A stretch of DNA of 64,000 nt from Streptomyces sp. NRRL F-5122 (GCF_001507435.1 NZ_LMWH01000243.1:284506-348505), one strand, 5' to 3'. Positions 18,523 through 27,740 are shown, counted from the stretch's first letter. The notes: generated by a model not told the origin, from the sequence alone. A program made the numbers and translations.

Positions 18523-19065
18523 TCAGCGGTTGACGCGCTGGCCCTGACGGCGCTGCCGCTCGGCCGCCTCGAGGATGGACTCCGCACCTGCCACGGCCTC
18601 ACCGGCCGGCAGCGTCCGGAAGACCCAGGAGCGGTAGGACCAGAACCGGAACAGCGTGCCGAGTCCGATCCCGAGGAACTTGAAGATGTTGCTCTGCAGC
18701 GGGGTGTCCCAGCCGAACCCGTACGTCGCGATGTACAGGACGCCGTTCTCGATCACCAGGCCCGCGGCGCTGAACAGCAGGAACAGTGATATCTCACGGG
18801 TGCTGCCGCTCTTGTCGCGGTCCCGGTAGGTGAAGTAGCGGAACCCGATGTAGTTGAAGACGATCGCCACGACGGTGGCGATGACACTGGCACGGACCAC
18901 CTGGAGCCCGGTGGCGTGCCGCACGAGGTTGAAGACCAGCAGATTGACCAGCAGCCCCGCACCGCCGACCGCGCCGAACTTGGCGATCTCACGTATGAGC
19001 TGGTCGAACTGCCGGCGCATCGCGCCGGGGGGCTTGCTCTTCAGGCCTGTGGAACCACTGCCCAT
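18523..19065 (-). CDS. GtrA-family membrane protein
   Basis: The 180-residue integral membrane protein has four predicted spans: FGAVGGAGLLVNLLVFNLV, ASVIATVVAIVFNYIGF, LFLLFSAAGLVIENGVLYI and NIFKFLGIGLGTLFRFWSY. The family signatures FxxVG.G and FRFxxYRxWVF are present. GtrA proteins are thought to help move or present polyprenyl-phosphate sugars for cell-surface glycan decoration. It stands alone, convergent with the kinase and divergent from purK. The ATG start has a GGGGGCTGG site upstream. Family membership is firm; the substrate is unknown. Confidence 0.9.
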   Translation of the reverse strand: MGSGSTGLKSKPPGAMRRQFDQLIREIAKFGAVGGAGLLVNLLVFNLVRHATGLQVVRASVIATVVAIVFNYIGFRYFTYRDRDKSGSTREISLFLLFSAAGLVIENGVLYIATYGFGWDTPLQSNIFKFLGIGLGTLFRFWSYRSWVFRTLPAGEAVAGAESILEAAERQRRQGQRVNR

Positions 19066-19320
19066 GGTGTTGCCAGCCCCCGTCGGGTCGGTCCTGTCGT
19101 CGATTCGGTCCGTCGCGTGCGCCGGCCCGGCAGGACGCGCCGAGCGGTTCCGTCAACTCCGCCATGCTAACCAGCGCAGGTGGCCGCCGCCTGTGGACCG
19201 GTTCATGAGGACGGAAAGAAAGCAGCAGGGAAGCGGGCCGACGGAACGCCGTCCGGTCGCGGGCAGCCGTCCCGCGGGGACGGAAACCGGCCGTGTCCGC
19301 GTGGCCGATACCCTAGGTGC

Positions 19321-20460
19321 GTGACGTTCCCGGTAGTCGGCATGGTCGGCGGTGGACAGCTCGCTCGTATGACACACGAGGCGGGCATCCCGCTCGGCAT
19401 CAGGTTCAAGCTCCTCAGTGACACCCCCCAGGACTCCGCGGCGCAGGTGGTCCACGATGTCGTCGTCGGCGACTATCGCGACCTGGAGACGCTGCGTGCC
19501 TTCGCGCAGGGCTGTGACGTGATCACCTTCGATCACGAGCACGTGCCCACCGAGCACCTGCGGGCCCTGGAGGCGGACGGCATCCCCGTCCGCCCCGGCC
19601 CGGACGCGCTCGTGCACGCCCAGGACAAGGGCGTGATGCGGGCGAGGCTCGACTCGATCGGGGTGCCGTGCCCGCGCCACCGCATCGTGAGCGATCCGCA
19701 GGACGTCGTCGCCTTCGCGGCAGAGGGCGACGGTTTCCCCGTCGTCCTGAAGACCGTCCGCGGCGGCTACGACGGCAAGGGCGTATGGGTCGTGACGTCG
19801 CCCGAGGAGGCCGCGGAGCCGTTCCGGGCGGGCGTCCCGGTCCTCGCCGAGGAGAAGGTCGACTTCGTGCGGGAGCTGGCCGCGAATGTCGTGCGGTCCC
19901 CGCACGGACAGGCGGTGGCGTACCCGGTCGTGGAGTCCCAGCAGGTCAACGGGGTCTGCGACACCGTGATCGCACCCGCCCCCGATCTGGACGAGGCGCT
20001 GGCGCTGAGGGCCGAGGAGATGGCCCTGACGATCGCCAAGGAACTCGGCGTCGTCGGCCACCTGGCCGTCGAGCTGTTCCAGACCCGCGACGGCCGCCTC
20101 CTCGTCAACGAGTTGGCGATGCGCCCGCACAACTCGGGCCACTGGACCCAGGACGGCGCGATCACCTCGCAGTTCGCCAACCACGTACGGGCCGTCCTCG
20201 ACCTCCCGCTCGGTGACCCGCGCCCGCGGGCCAAGTGGACCGTCATGGTCAACGTGCTGGGCGGCGACTACCCCGACATGTACTCCGCGTATCTGCACTG
20301 CATGGCCCGGGACCCCCAGCTCAAGATCCATATGTACGGCAAGGACGTGAAGCCCGGCCGCAAGGTCGGACACGTCAACACCTACGGCGACGACCTGGAC
20401 GACGTGCTGGAGCGCGCACGTCACGCTGCCGGCTACCTGAGAGGCACCATCACCGAATGA
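19321..20460 (+). CDS. purK: N5-carboxyaminoimidazole ribonucleotide synthase
   Basis: ATP-dependent carboxylation of AIR in de novo purine synthesis. The 379-residue ATP-grasp protein starts with [12 protein letters not shown] and has the ATP loop [34 protein letters not shown] follows near the catalytic centre. The GTG at 19321 gives the standard N-terminus; upstream frame is non-coding. Its stop overlaps purE by 4 bp (ATGA), so the two consecutive enzymes are translationally coupled. Confidence 0.97.
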   Translation: MTFPVVGMVGGGQLARMTHEAGIPLGIRFKLLSDTPQDSAAQVVHDVVVGDYRDLETLRAFAQGCDVITFDHEHVPTEHLRALEADGIPVRPGPDALVHAQDKGVMRARLDSIGVPCPRHRIVSDPQDVVAFAAEGDGFPVVLKTVRGGYDGKGVWVVTSPEEAAEPFRAGVPVLAEEKVDFVRELAANVVRSPHGQAVAYPVVESQQVNGVCDTVIAPAPDLDEALALRAEEMALTIAKELGVVGHLAVELFQTRDGRLLVNELAMRPHNSGHWTQDGAITSQFANHVRAVLDLPLGDPRPRAKWTVMVNVLGGDYPDMYSAYLHCMARDPQLKIHMYGKDVKPGRKVGHVNTYGDDLDDVLERARHAAGYLRGTITE

Positions 20461-21044
20461 GCTCTGCCCTCCCGTCACCCGACCACCACCCCTCAACGAG
20501 CGCTGACGCGCGCCCCTTCCCCTTGGTCGGCATCGTCATGGGGTCGGACTCCGACTGGCCCGTCATGGAGGCCGCCGCCAAGGCCCTCGACGAGTTCGAG
20601 GTCGCGTACGAGGTCGACGTCGTCTCCGCGCACCGCATGCCCCGCGAGATGATCTCCTACGGTGAGCACGCGGCGGACCGCGGTCTGAAGGTGCTCATCG
20701 CGGGCGCCGGAGGCGCCGCGCACCTGCCCGGGATGCTCGCGTCCGTCACCCCGCTGCCCGTCATCGGCGTCCCGGTCCCGCTGAAGTACCTCGACGGCAT
20801 GGACTCGCTGCTGTCGATCGTGCAGATGCCCGCCGGTGTTCCGGTGGCGACGGTCTCGGTGGGCGGTGCCCGCAACGCAGGGCTGCTCGCGGCCCGCATT
20901 CTCGCCGCGCACGACGAGGACCTGCTCGGGAAGATGCGCGACTTCCAGCAGGACCTCAACGACCAGGCCACCGAGAAGGGCAAACGGCTGCGCTCCAAGG
21001 TCGAGGGCGCGACGGCGGGCTTCGGCTTCGGCACGGGGAAGTGA
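20457..21044 (+). CDS. purE: N5-carboxyaminoimidazole ribonucleotide mutase
   Basis: Moves the carboxylate of N5-CAIR to give CAIR, directly after PurK. The core motifs are [33 protein letters not shown] and [10 protein letters not shown]. At 195 residues it is longer than typical PurE (about 160-175), because of a Pro/Ser-rich N-terminal extension of about 20 residues and a basic C-terminal tail. The ATG overlaps the purK stop. The next gene again begins inside its stop (GTGA), linking a dipeptidase to the purine pair. Confidence 0.97.
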   Translation: MSSALPSPDHHPSTSADARPFPLVGIVMGSDSDWPVMEAAAKALDEFEVAYEVDVVSAHRMPREMISYGEHAADRGLKVLIAGAGGAAHLPGMLASVTPLPVIGVPVPLKYLDGMDSLLSIVQMPAGVPVATVSVGGARNAGLLAARILAAHDEDLLGKMRDFQQDLNDQATEKGKRLRSKVEGATAGFGFGTGK

Positions 21045-22234
21045 CGCCGGTGACCTCGCCCTCCCTGGAGGCGGCCCGGAACCTGCTGCGCGAGTTCCCG
21101 GTGGTCGACGGGCACAACGACCTGCCCTGGGCGCTGCGCGAGCAGGTCGGTTACGACCTGGACGCCCGCGACATCGCCCACCATCAGAACGAGCACCTGC
21201 ACACCGACCTGCCGCGGCTGCGCGAGGGCGGGGTCGGGGCGCAGTTCTGGTCGGTGTACGTGCGCAGCGATCTGCCCGACCCGGTGCCCGCGACGCTGGA
21301 ACAGATCGACTGCGTACGGCAGCTGACGGAGCGTTATCCGGCGGACCTGCGACGGACGCTGACCGCCGCCGACATGGAGGCGGCGCGCGCGGAGGGCCGC
21401 ATAGCGTCGCTGATGGGCGCGGAGGGCGGCCATTCGATCGCGAACTCGCTCGGCACCCTGCGCGGACTGTACGACCTCGGCGTGCGGTACATGACCCTCA
21501 CCCACAACGACAACGTCGCGTGGGCGGACTCGGCGACCGACCGGCCGGCGGCAGGCGGCCTCACCGCCTTCGGCCGCGAGGTCGTGCGCGAGATGAACCG
21601 CCTCGGGATGCTGGTCGACCTCTCGCACGTGGCGGCGACGACGATGCGGGACGCGCTGGACACCACGGACGCCCCGGTGATCTTCTCGCACTCCTCCGCC
21701 CGTGCGGTCTGCGACCACCCGCGCAACATCCCCGACGACGTCCTCGAGCGCCTGCCCGCCAACGGGGGCGTGGCGATGGTGACGTTCGTCCCCAAGTTCG
21801 TGCTGCGTGCGGCGGTCGACTGGACGGCCGCCGCGGACGAGAACATGCGCACGCACGGCTTCCACCACCTCGACACGACCCCGCAGGCGATGAAGGTCCA
21901 CCGCGCCTTCGCGGAGCGCAACCCCCGCCCCGTCGCGACCGTCGGGACGGTCGCCGACCATCTGGACCACATGCGTGAGGCTGCGGGCGTCGACCACCTG
22001 GGCATCGGCGGCGACTACGACGGCACGGCCTTCACGCCGGACGGCCTCAACGATGTCTCGGGCTATCCGAACCTGATCGCCGAACTGCTCGACCGCGGCT
22101 GGTCGAAGTCCGACCTGGCCAAGCTGACCTGGCAGAACGCGGTGCGCGTGCTGGGTGCGGCCGAGGACGTGGCACGGGGCCTGAAGGCCAGGCGGGGCCC
22201 GTCGAACGCGACGCTGGAAGAGCTGGACCGCTGA
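21041..22234 (+). CDS. Membrane (renal-type) dipeptidase, peptidase M19
   Basis: Zinc dipeptidase of 397 residues. All six binuclear metal ligands of the family are visible: H25 and D27 in DGHNDLPW, E128 in GAEGGH, H196 in DLSHV, H217 in FSHSSA and D325 in GGDYDG. The related S. coelicolor enzyme Sco3058 is known to hydrolyse L-Xaa-D-Xaa dipeptides, so peptidoglycan or D-amino-acid peptide turnover is plausible. There is no signal peptide, so it is probably cytosolic. It is coupled to purE by a GTGA overlap. A paralogue lacking all these ligands lies at 26625-27740. Confidence 0.94.
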   Translation: MTPVTSPSLEAARNLLREFPVVDGHNDLPWALREQVGYDLDARDIAHHQNEHLHTDLPRLREGGVGAQFWSVYVRSDLPDPVPATLEQIDCVRQLTERYPADLRRTLTAADMEAARAEGRIASLMGAEGGHSIANSLGTLRGLYDLGVRYMTLTHNDNVAWADSATDRPAAGGLTAFGREVVREMNRLGMLVDLSHVAATTMRDALDTTDAPVIFSHSSARAVCDHPRNIPDDVLERLPANGGVAMVTFVPKFVLRAAVDWTAAADENMRTHGFHHLDTTPQAMKVHRAFAERNPRPVATVGTVADHLDHMREAAGVDHLGIGGDYDGTAFTPDGLNDVSGYPNLIAELLDRGWSKSDLAKLTWQNAVRVLGAAEDVARGLKARRGPSNATLEELDR

Positions 22235-22240
22235 CAGCGA

Positions 22241-22267
22241 GGGGGCGTGGGTCCGGCCCACGCCCCC
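22241..22267. terminator. Stem-loop after the dipeptidase gene
   Basis: An 11-bp perfect stem (GGGGGCGTGGG with its complement) and a 5-nt loop start 7 bp after the stop. Confidence 0.8.
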
Positions 22268-22302
22268 GATCCACGGACGGGATCCGCCGCGCACCACGGA
22301 AA

Positions 22303-22324
22303 GGGGCACCCCGCGGGGTGCCCC
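22303..22324. terminator. Second stem-loop between convergent genes
   Basis: Perfect 10-bp arms GGGGCACCCC and GGGGTGCCCC around GC. It lies closer to the acyl-CoA dehydrogenase stop and probably ends that minus-strand transcript. Confidence 0.8.
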
Positions 22325-22360
22325 GGAAACCTCCGTGCGCAGCCGTGACCGGCCGCGGTG

Positions 22361-23518
22361 TCACGGCAGGTTGCGCGCCATCACGATCCGCTGGACCTGG
22401 TTGGTGCCCTCGTAGATCTGAGTGATCTTGGCATCGCGCATCATCCGCTCGACCGGGTAGTCGCGCGTGTAGCCGTAACCGCCCAGCAACTGGACCGCGT
22501 CCGTGGTGACCTCCATCGCCACGTCCGAGGCGAAGCACTTCGCGGCGGCGCCCTGGAAGGTCAGGTCGCTGTCGCCGCGTTCCGACTTGGCGGCGGCCGC
22601 GTAGGTGAGCTGGCGGGCCGCCTCGATCTTCATCGCCATGTCGGCGAGCATGAACTGGATGCCCTGGAAGTCGGCGATCGCCTTGCCGAACTGCTTGCGC
22701 TCCTTGACGTAGCCCTTGGCGTAGTCGAAGGCGCCCTGGGCGACACCGAGCGCCTGGGCGGCGATGGTGATCCGGGTGTGGTCCAGGGTCTTCATCGCCG
22801 TCGCGAAGCCGGTGCCCTCCTCGCCGATCATGCGGTCGGCCGGGATGCGGACGTTGTCGAAGTAGACCTCGCGGGTGGGGGAGCCCTTGATGCCGAGCTT
22901 CTTCTCCGGGGCGCCGAAGGACACACCCGGGTCCGACTTCTCGACGACGAAGGCCGATATGCCCTTGGAGCGCTTCTCCGGGTCGGTCACGGCCATGACC
23001 GTGTAATACTCGGAAACGCCCGCGTTGGTGATCCAGCGCTTCACACCGTTGAGGACCCAGTGGTCGCCGTCACGGACGGCCTTCGTCTTCATACCGGCCG
23101 CGTCGGATCCGGCCTCGGGCTCGGAAAGGCAATACGAGAACATCGCGTCGCCCTTGGCCAGCGGCCCCAGGTACTTCTTCTTCAGCTCCTCGGAGCCGGA
23201 GAGGATCACCGGCAGGGAGCCGAGCTTGTTCACGGCCGGGATCAGCGAGGACGACACGCAGGCACGCGCCACCTCCTCGATCACGATGACCGTGGCGAGG
23301 GCGTCCGCGCCGGCGCCGCCGTACTCCTCGGGCACGTGCACCGCGTGCAGGTCGTTCGCCACAAGGGCATCCAGCGCCTCCTGAGGGAAGCGCGCCTCCT
23401 CGTCCACCGCGGCGGCGTACGGCGCGATCTTCGCCTCGGCCAGCGCGCGAATGGCGTCGCGGAGCATGGAGTGCTCCTCGGACGGGCGGTACAGGTCGAA
23501 TTCAGCCGATCCGGCCAA
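22361..23518 (-). CDS. Acyl-CoA dehydrogenase
   Basis: FAD-dependent alpha,beta-dehydrogenation of an acyl-CoA, 385 residues. N-terminal helices lead to the FAD/substrate motif MFSYCLSEPEAGSDAAGMKT. The C-terminal signature is GGYGYTRDYPVERMMRDAKI, then IYEGTNQVQRIVMARNL, with the catalytic Glu in YEGTNQ. The start appears to be TTG at 23518 with GAGAGACC upstream; an internal ATG would remove conserved N-terminal sequence. It stands alone and is divergent from the UDP-glucose dehydrogenase gene. The exact chain-length preference cannot be read from sequence. Confidence 0.93.
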   Translation of the reverse strand: MAGSAEFDLYRPSEEHSMLRDAIRALAEAKIAPYAAAVDEEARFPQEALDALVANDLHAVHVPEEYGGAGADALATVIVIEEVARACVSSSLIPAVNKLGSLPVILSGSEELKKKYLGPLAKGDAMFSYCLSEPEAGSDAAGMKTKAVRDGDHWVLNGVKRWITNAGVSEYYTVMAVTDPEKRSKGISAFVVEKSDPGVSFGAPEKKLGIKGSPTREVYFDNVRIPADRMIGEEGTGFATAMKTLDHTRITIAAQALGVAQGAFDYAKGYVKERKQFGKAIADFQGIQFMLADMAMKIEAARQLTYAAAAKSERGDSDLTFQGAAAKCFASDVAMEVTTDAVQLLGGYGYTRDYPVERMMRDAKITQIYEGTNQVQRIVMARNLP

Positions 23519-23696
23519 GGTCTCTCACGCTCCAAGGAAGCTGCGGTGCCGACGCTAATTACCGTTAAGTAACCCAAATTTTAGGGGTACGCCCACACGA
23601 GTGATACGTGAGCTTGGCGACAGCGGGAAACCTGCCCGCCGAGAGGCCCGGCTATGCTCGGGCACCGATTCACCGCCGTCCCCCCTGGAGCACCCC

Positions 23697-25040
23697 ATGA
23701 GCCTCAAGATCACCGTCATAGGGACCGGTTATCTCGGCGCCACGCACGCCGCCGCCATGGCCGAGCTCGGGTTCGAGGTGCTCGGTCTCGACGTCGTGCC
23801 GGAGAAGATCGAGATGCTCCAGCGGGGCGAGGTCCCCATGTACGAGCCCGGTCTCGAGGATTTGCTGCGCAAGCACGTCGCGGGCATCGAGGGCTCCACG
23901 GGACGGCTGAGATTCACCATGGACTGGGCCGAGTTGGCCGCGTTCGGCGACATCCACTTCGTCTGCGTGAACACCCCGCAGAAGCACGGCGAGTACGCCT
24001 GCGACATGTCTTTCGTCGACGCTGCGATCGCCTCGCTCGCCCCGCATCTGAGGGCCCCCTCCCTCGTCGTCGGCAAGTCGACGGTGCCCGTGGGCTCCGC
24101 GGACCGGCTCGCCGCCTACCTCGCCGAGCACGCGCCCGCGGGCGCGGACGCCGAGCTGGCCTGGAACCCGGAGTTCCTGCGTGAGGGCTTCGCCGTCCAG
24201 GACACGCTGCACCCCGACCGGATCGTCGTCGGCGTGCGCAGCGACCGGGCCGAGAAACTGCTGCGCGAGGTGTACACGACGCCGGTCGCCGAAGGGACGC
24301 CCTTCGTAGTCACCGACTTCCCGACGGCCGAGCTGGTGAAGACCTCCGCCAACTCCTTCCTCGCCACCAAGATCTCCTTCATCAACGCGATGGCGGAGGT
24401 CTGCGAGGCCGCGGGCGGCGATGTCGCCAGGCTGGCCGAGGCCATCGGCTACGACGACCGGATCGGAAGGAAGTTCCTGCGGGCGGGGATCGGTTTCGGC
24501 GGCGGCTGTCTGCCGAAGGACATCCGGGCCTTCATGGCACGCGCCGGCGAACTGGGCGCCGACCAGGCGCTGACCTTCCTGCGTGAGATCGACTCCATCA
24601 ACATGCGCCGCCGGGGTCAGATGGTGGAGATGGCGCGCGAGGCGCTGGGCGGTGGTTCCTTCCTCGGCAAGCGGGTCGCGGTGCTGGGCGCGACGTTCAA
24701 GCCCGACTCCGACGACGTCCGTGACTCGCCGGCGCTGAACGTCGCCGGGCAGATACACCTCCAGGGCGGTCAGGTCACGGTCTACGACCCCAAGGGCATG
24801 GAGAACGCCCGGCGCCTGTTCCCGACGCTCGGATACGCCGGCTCCGCGCTCCAGGCGGTCCGCGGTGCCGACGTCGTGCTCCACCTGACCGAATGGCGGG
24901 AGTTCCGCGAGCTGGACCCGGCCGAGCTGGGCCGGGAGGCCGCCTCCCGCATCGTTCTCGACGGCCGCAACGCGCTCGACCCGGAGCTGTGGCGCCGGGC
25001 GGGGTGGACGTACCGGGCGATGGGCCGCCCCACGGCGTAG
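23697..25040 (+). CDS. ugd: UDP-glucose 6-dehydrogenase
   Basis: Oxidises UDP-glucose to UDP-glucuronate with two NAD+. The 447-residue protein has the Rossmann motif VIGTGYLGATHAAAMAELG. The substrate/helix region EFLREGFAVQD and VKTSANSFLATKISFINA follow. The catalytic Cys is in GFGGGCLPKDIRAF near 270, and the C-terminal NAD/UDP domain begins near VLGATFKPDSDDVRDSPAL. The ATG has a GGAG site. It stands alone and ends in a 16-bp hairpin. UDP-glucuronate would feed surface polysaccharide, consistent with other envelope genes nearby. Confidence 0.95.
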   Translation: MSLKITVIGTGYLGATHAAAMAELGFEVLGLDVVPEKIEMLQRGEVPMYEPGLEDLLRKHVAGIEGSTGRLRFTMDWAELAAFGDIHFVCVNTPQKHGEYACDMSFVDAAIASLAPHLRAPSLVVGKSTVPVGSADRLAAYLAEHAPAGADAELAWNPEFLREGFAVQDTLHPDRIVVGVRSDRAEKLLREVYTTPVAEGTPFVVTDFPTAELVKTSANSFLATKISFINAMAEVCEAAGGDVARLAEAIGYDDRIGRKFLRAGIGFGGGCLPKDIRAFMARAGELGADQALTFLREIDSINMRRRGQMVEMAREALGGGSFLGKRVAVLGATFKPDSDDVRDSPALNVAGQIHLQGGQVTVYDPKGMENARRLFPTLGYAGSALQAVRGADVVLHLTEWREFRELDPAELGREAASRIVLDGRNALDPELWRRAGWTYRAMGRPTA

Positions 25041-25051
25041 CGAAACCGGTG

Positions 25052-25090
25052 ACGCCGGTCCGGCCGAGGCTCAGTCGGCCGGACCGGCGT
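25052..25090. terminator. Strong bidirectional stem-loop
   Basis: A perfect 16-bp inverted repeat (25052-25067 and 25075-25090, 7-nt loop) lies between convergent ugd and the CGNR gene. Confidence 0.88.
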
Positions 25091-25157
25091 CCGGTTGCAT
25101 TCTGCCCCACGGCCCCCAACGGCGACCGGCGAGTCCCCGACCCCGCGGGCCGTTCGC

Positions 25158-25658
25158 CTACTTCGCCCGGTACCGCCGCATCTTCGCGCGCGCCCCGCAC
25201 ACCGCCATCGAGCACCAGCGGCCCTTCCCGGCCGGGCTGCGGTCGTAGTAGGCCCAGTGGCACAGCGGCAGTTCGCAGGCCTTCAGACGCAGCCAGGTGC
25301 CCGCCGTGAGCGACTCCGCGACGGCGGCGGCCACCCTGGAGAGCAGGGGCCCTTCCTCGACGGGGGCGAGGAGCGCCGAACCGTCCCGTGCGTCGACGGC
25401 GACGTACAGCGGCGCCCGGGCCAGCAGGTCGCCCAGGGGCGTCACCTCGCGGTGCGGGGGATGGCCCGCGTGCGCCAGGCAGACGGCGCGCAGGGACTCG
25501 CGCAGCTCGCGTACGTCCGCCAGCTCCTGCTCGCCGACGCCGAGCTCGGCGCGTCCCTCGGGCGTGTCCAGGCGATCGCTGCCCGACTCCAGGTCCACGG
25601 TGTTGACCAGAGCCTCCACCAGGGCGAGACCGCCGGGGGCGGGGGGTCTGTCACTCAT
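25158..25658 (-). CDS. CGNR zinc-finger / ABATE-domain regulator
   Basis: The 166-residue protein has an N-terminal ABATE-type domain (LALVEALVNTVDLESG near 11-26). A C-terminal CGNR zinc finger starts at CELPLCHWAYYDRSPAGKGR and ends WCSMAVCGARAKMRRYRAK, with all four cysteines. CGNR proteins are presumed DNA-binding regulators, often autoregulatory or stress-linked. It is divergent from a VOC gene pair, and the spacer holds three GTTACC/GGTAAC sites (25708-25770). It is therefore a good candidate to regulate itself and the VOC genes. The target is inferred. Confidence 0.88.
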   Translation of the reverse strand: MSDRPPAPGGLALVEALVNTVDLESGSDRLDTPEGRAELGVGEQELADVRELRESLRAVCLAHAGHPPHREVTPLGDLLARAPLYVAVDARDGSALLAPVEEGPLLSRVAAAVAESLTAGTWLRLKACELPLCHWAYYDRSPAGKGRWCSMAVCGARAKMRRYRAK

Positions 25659-25707
25659 GTCTGCGACCTCATGCGCGCGACGCCACCTTTCGCGATTCCC
25701 CTTGCGA

Positions 25708-25770
25708 CGTTACCTCCAGTGCGGGAGCATGCGGTAACGGTTACCTGTTGAACGCCTCTATGGGTAACCC
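25708..25770. promoter_or_regulatory. Array of GGTAAC/GTTACC palindromic sites
   Basis: The spacer holds CGTTACC at 25708-25714, the perfect palindrome GGTAACGGTTACC at 25733-25745 and the palindrome GGGTAACCC at 25762-25770. The first site also forms an inverted repeat with GGTAACG at 25733. The spacing between CGNR and VOC genes fits an operator region for a dimeric regulator. Confidence 0.6.
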
Positions 25771-25822
25771 CTGATCCGTGTGGATCACGCAGACGCGAAC
25801 CGCAGACTCCGAGGAGGAAGTG

Positions 25823-26182
25823 ATGGCTCTCGCCAAGCTGGGCGTCGTCGTCCTGGACTGTCCCGACCCCCGAGCACTCGCAGGTTTCTACGCCGAGGTG
25901 CTGGGCGGCACGGTGGAGGGCGACGGCGACTGGATCGACCTCAAGGCACCTGACGGGCAGGCGCTGGCGTTCCAGGCCGCGGCCGGGCACGTGCCGCCGG
26001 CGTGGCCGGCCCCCGACGACTCGCAGCAGTTCCACCTGGATCTCGTCGTCGACGATCTCGACACGGCCGAGAAGGGGGTCCTCGCGCTCGGCGCCAAGCC
26101 GCTGGACGCGTCGGATCGCTCGCGCACATGGCGCGTTTACGCGGACCCGGCGGGGCACCCGTTCTGTCTCTGCGCCTGCTGA
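25823..26182 (+). CDS. VOC (glyoxalase/bleomycin-resistance) family protein, copy 1
   Basis: A single VOC domain of 119 residues, starting ALAKLGVVVLDCPDPRALAG. It has the beta-alpha-beta-beta-beta pattern with FYAEVLGGTVEGDGDW, HLDLVVDDLD and VYADPAGHPFCLC. Such proteins are small dioxygenases, lyases or drug-binding proteins; the substrate cannot be read. The ATG follows a strong GAGGAGGAAG. An ATG at 25778 in the same frame would add 15 residues but has no site. It is the first of a tandem pair, 31 bp upstream of copy 2 and sharing about half its residues. Confidence 0.88.
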   Translation: MALAKLGVVVLDCPDPRALAGFYAEVLGGTVEGDGDWIDLKAPDGQALAFQAAAGHVPPAWPAPDDSQQFHLDLVVDDLDTAEKGVLALGAKPLDASDRSRTWRVYADPAGHPFCLCAC

Positions 26183-26330
26183 AAAGGGCGCCGGCTCATC
26201 GAGGAGGCCCACCATGGCACTGCCCGTCGCCCGTATGCGGTCCGTCGTCCTGGACTGCCCGGACCCACGTGCGCTCGCCGAGTTCTACGCCGAGGTGCTG
26301 GGCGGCACGGTGGAGGGCGACGGCGACTGG
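25886..26330 (+). repeat. 48-bp direct repeat shared by the VOC paralogues
   Basis: Positions 25886-25933 and 26283-26330 are identical, encoding FYAEVLGGTVEGDGDW in both proteins, while flanking codons diverge. Confidence 0.9.
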
Positions 26331-26609
26331 GTCGACCTGCACGTACCCGCGGGACCCCGGCTCGCCTTCCAGCGGGCGCCGGAACACAAGCCGCCGGAGT
26401 GGCCGAGGGCCGACGCCGACTCGCAGCAGCTGCACCTCGACCTCGACGCCGGTGACACCGTCGAGGCGATCGAGGCGGCCCAGGAGAAGGTGCTCGCGCT
26501 CGGCGCCCGCCCGCTGGACGTGAACGACCTGAACGGCAAACGGGACTTCCGGGTGTACGCGGATCCGGCCGGGCATCCGTTCTGCCTCTGCCGGATCGAG
26601 CACGCCTAG
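26214..26609 (+). CDS. VOC family protein, copy 2
   Basis: The 131-residue paralogue of the preceding gene shares RSVVLDCPDPRALAEFYAEV, HLDLDAGDTVEAIEAAQEKV and VYADPAGHPFCLCRIEHA. The ATG follows GAGG. The two copies share a 48-nt exact DNA match (25886-25933 and 26283-26330), pointing to a fairly recent tandem duplication or gene conversion. Both are probably transcribed together under the GGTAAC array. Function unknown beyond the fold. Confidence 0.88.
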   Translation: MALPVARMRSVVLDCPDPRALAEFYAEVLGGTVEGDGDWVDLHVPAGPRLAFQRAPEHKPPEWPRADADSQQLHLDLDAGDTVEAIEAAQEKVLALGARPLDVNDLNGKRDFRVYADPAGHPFCLCRIEHA

Positions 26610-26624
26610 GTGTGCTGTCCCGGG

Positions 26625-27740
26625 TCAGCCCTCCAGGTCGGTGATCTTCGCCATGGACGGTCCCCGGCTCTGCTGTGCGGCGCGGGCCGTGAAGTCGGCG
26701 GTGCGCAGGACGCGCTGGACGTTGCCCCAGGTCAGAAGCGAGAGATCGGCCTCGGTCCAGCCACGGACGAGGAGTTCGGCGATCAGCGGCGGATAGCTGG
26801 AGGCGTCCGCCAGATCCGAGGTCTGCGCGGCCCCGGAGTCGTAGGCCCCCGACAGGCCGACGCACTCCGGGCCCGCGAGTTCCCGGACGTGGTCGAGGTG
26901 GTCGGCGACGTCCCGCACGGAGGGCCCCGTCTGCTCCGGTGCGAGCGGAACCAGGCACAGCCCCTGAGCCCGGCCCAGCTCGACGAGCACGTCGTCGGGG
27001 AGGTTGACCGGATGCGGGCGCAGGGCGCGGGCCCCGGAGCGGGTGAAGACGACCGGAGCCCTGGACAGTCTGATGGTGCGGTGGACCGTGGCCGCCGAGG
27101 CGCCCGAGAGGTCGGGGAGGACGCCGAGGCGGTCCATCTCCCGCACCACCTCCTCGCCGAACCGGGTGAGTCCGTCGTCACCCGCCCAGGACACGCCGGA
27201 GAGCGTGAGGAGCCTGAGCCCGAGGGCTCGCAGGATGCGCAGGACCCCGAGCGAGTCGCCGAGCGCGCAGGCACCCGCGGGACCGATCACGACGGAGACG
27301 CGGCTGCGGTTGCGCAGATCGGTGATCTGCGCGGCGTCGTCGGCCAGCCGCAGCCCTTCACGGTGGGCCCGTACCGCGGTCAGCACCAGGTCGAGCCGGT
27401 CGAGGGTGGCCTGCGCGGCCCGGTCGCCCGTCGGCTCCCCCGGCAGGTGCAGCGACCAGAACAGCGCGCCCACATACCCCTCCCGCAGTCGCGGCACGTC
27501 CGCGTTCCCGGTCCCCTCGCCGAACTCCACGTCGTACCGGGGCAGATGTCGCAGTGCCCAGGGCACCCCGGTGTAGCCGACCGCCACGGGGTGCCCCGCG
27601 AGGAAGCTGCGGGCGCGGTCGAGAGCGTCGGTAGCCGCATCGGGTGCGGTGTCCTCGGACCGCGGCGGCGGTTCGAGCGCAGGGGCGAGGCCGCCCACGG
27701 CCTCGGTGATGGTGTCCAGTTCGTCCTGAAGATCGGCCAT
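26625..27740 (-). CDS. Catalytically dead M19 dipeptidase paralogue
   Basis: The 371-residue protein aligns over its whole length with the M19 dipeptidase at 21041-22234. All six metal ligands are replaced. The HND motif reads YTG (H to Y56, D to G58), GAEGGH becomes GPAGAC, DLSH becomes DLSG, FSHSS becomes FTRSG and GGDYDG becomes SGAYDS. The framework (VPWALR, REGYVGALFWS, LTWGNVQRVLR) is intact and the reading frame is open with normal codon bias, so it is maintained as a pseudoenzyme. It lacks a signal peptide. A peptide-binding or regulatory role is possible, but I see no direct evidence. It is convergent with the VOC genes. Confidence 0.88.
   Translation of the reverse strand: MADLQDELDTITEAVGGLAPALEPPPRSEDTAPDAATDALDRARSFLAGHPVAVGYTGVPWALRHLPRYDVEFGEGTGNADVPRLREGYVGALFWSLHLPGEPTGDRAAQATLDRLDLVLTAVRAHREGLRLADDAAQITDLRNRSRVSVVIGPAGACALGDSLGVLRILRALGLRLLTLSGVSWAGDDGLTRFGEEVVREMDRLGVLPDLSGASAATVHRTIRLSRAPVVFTRSGARALRPHPVNLPDDVLVELGRAQGLCLVPLAPEQTGPSVRDVADHLDHVRELAGPECVGLSGAYDSGAAQTSDLADASSYPPLIAELLVRGWTEADLSLLTWGNVQRVLRTADFTARAAQQSRGPSMAKITDLEG

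Noticed and set aside
25708..25770. GGTAAC sites as part of a mobile element end
   Set aside because: No flanking duplication or transposase is present; the divergent regulator context explains them better.
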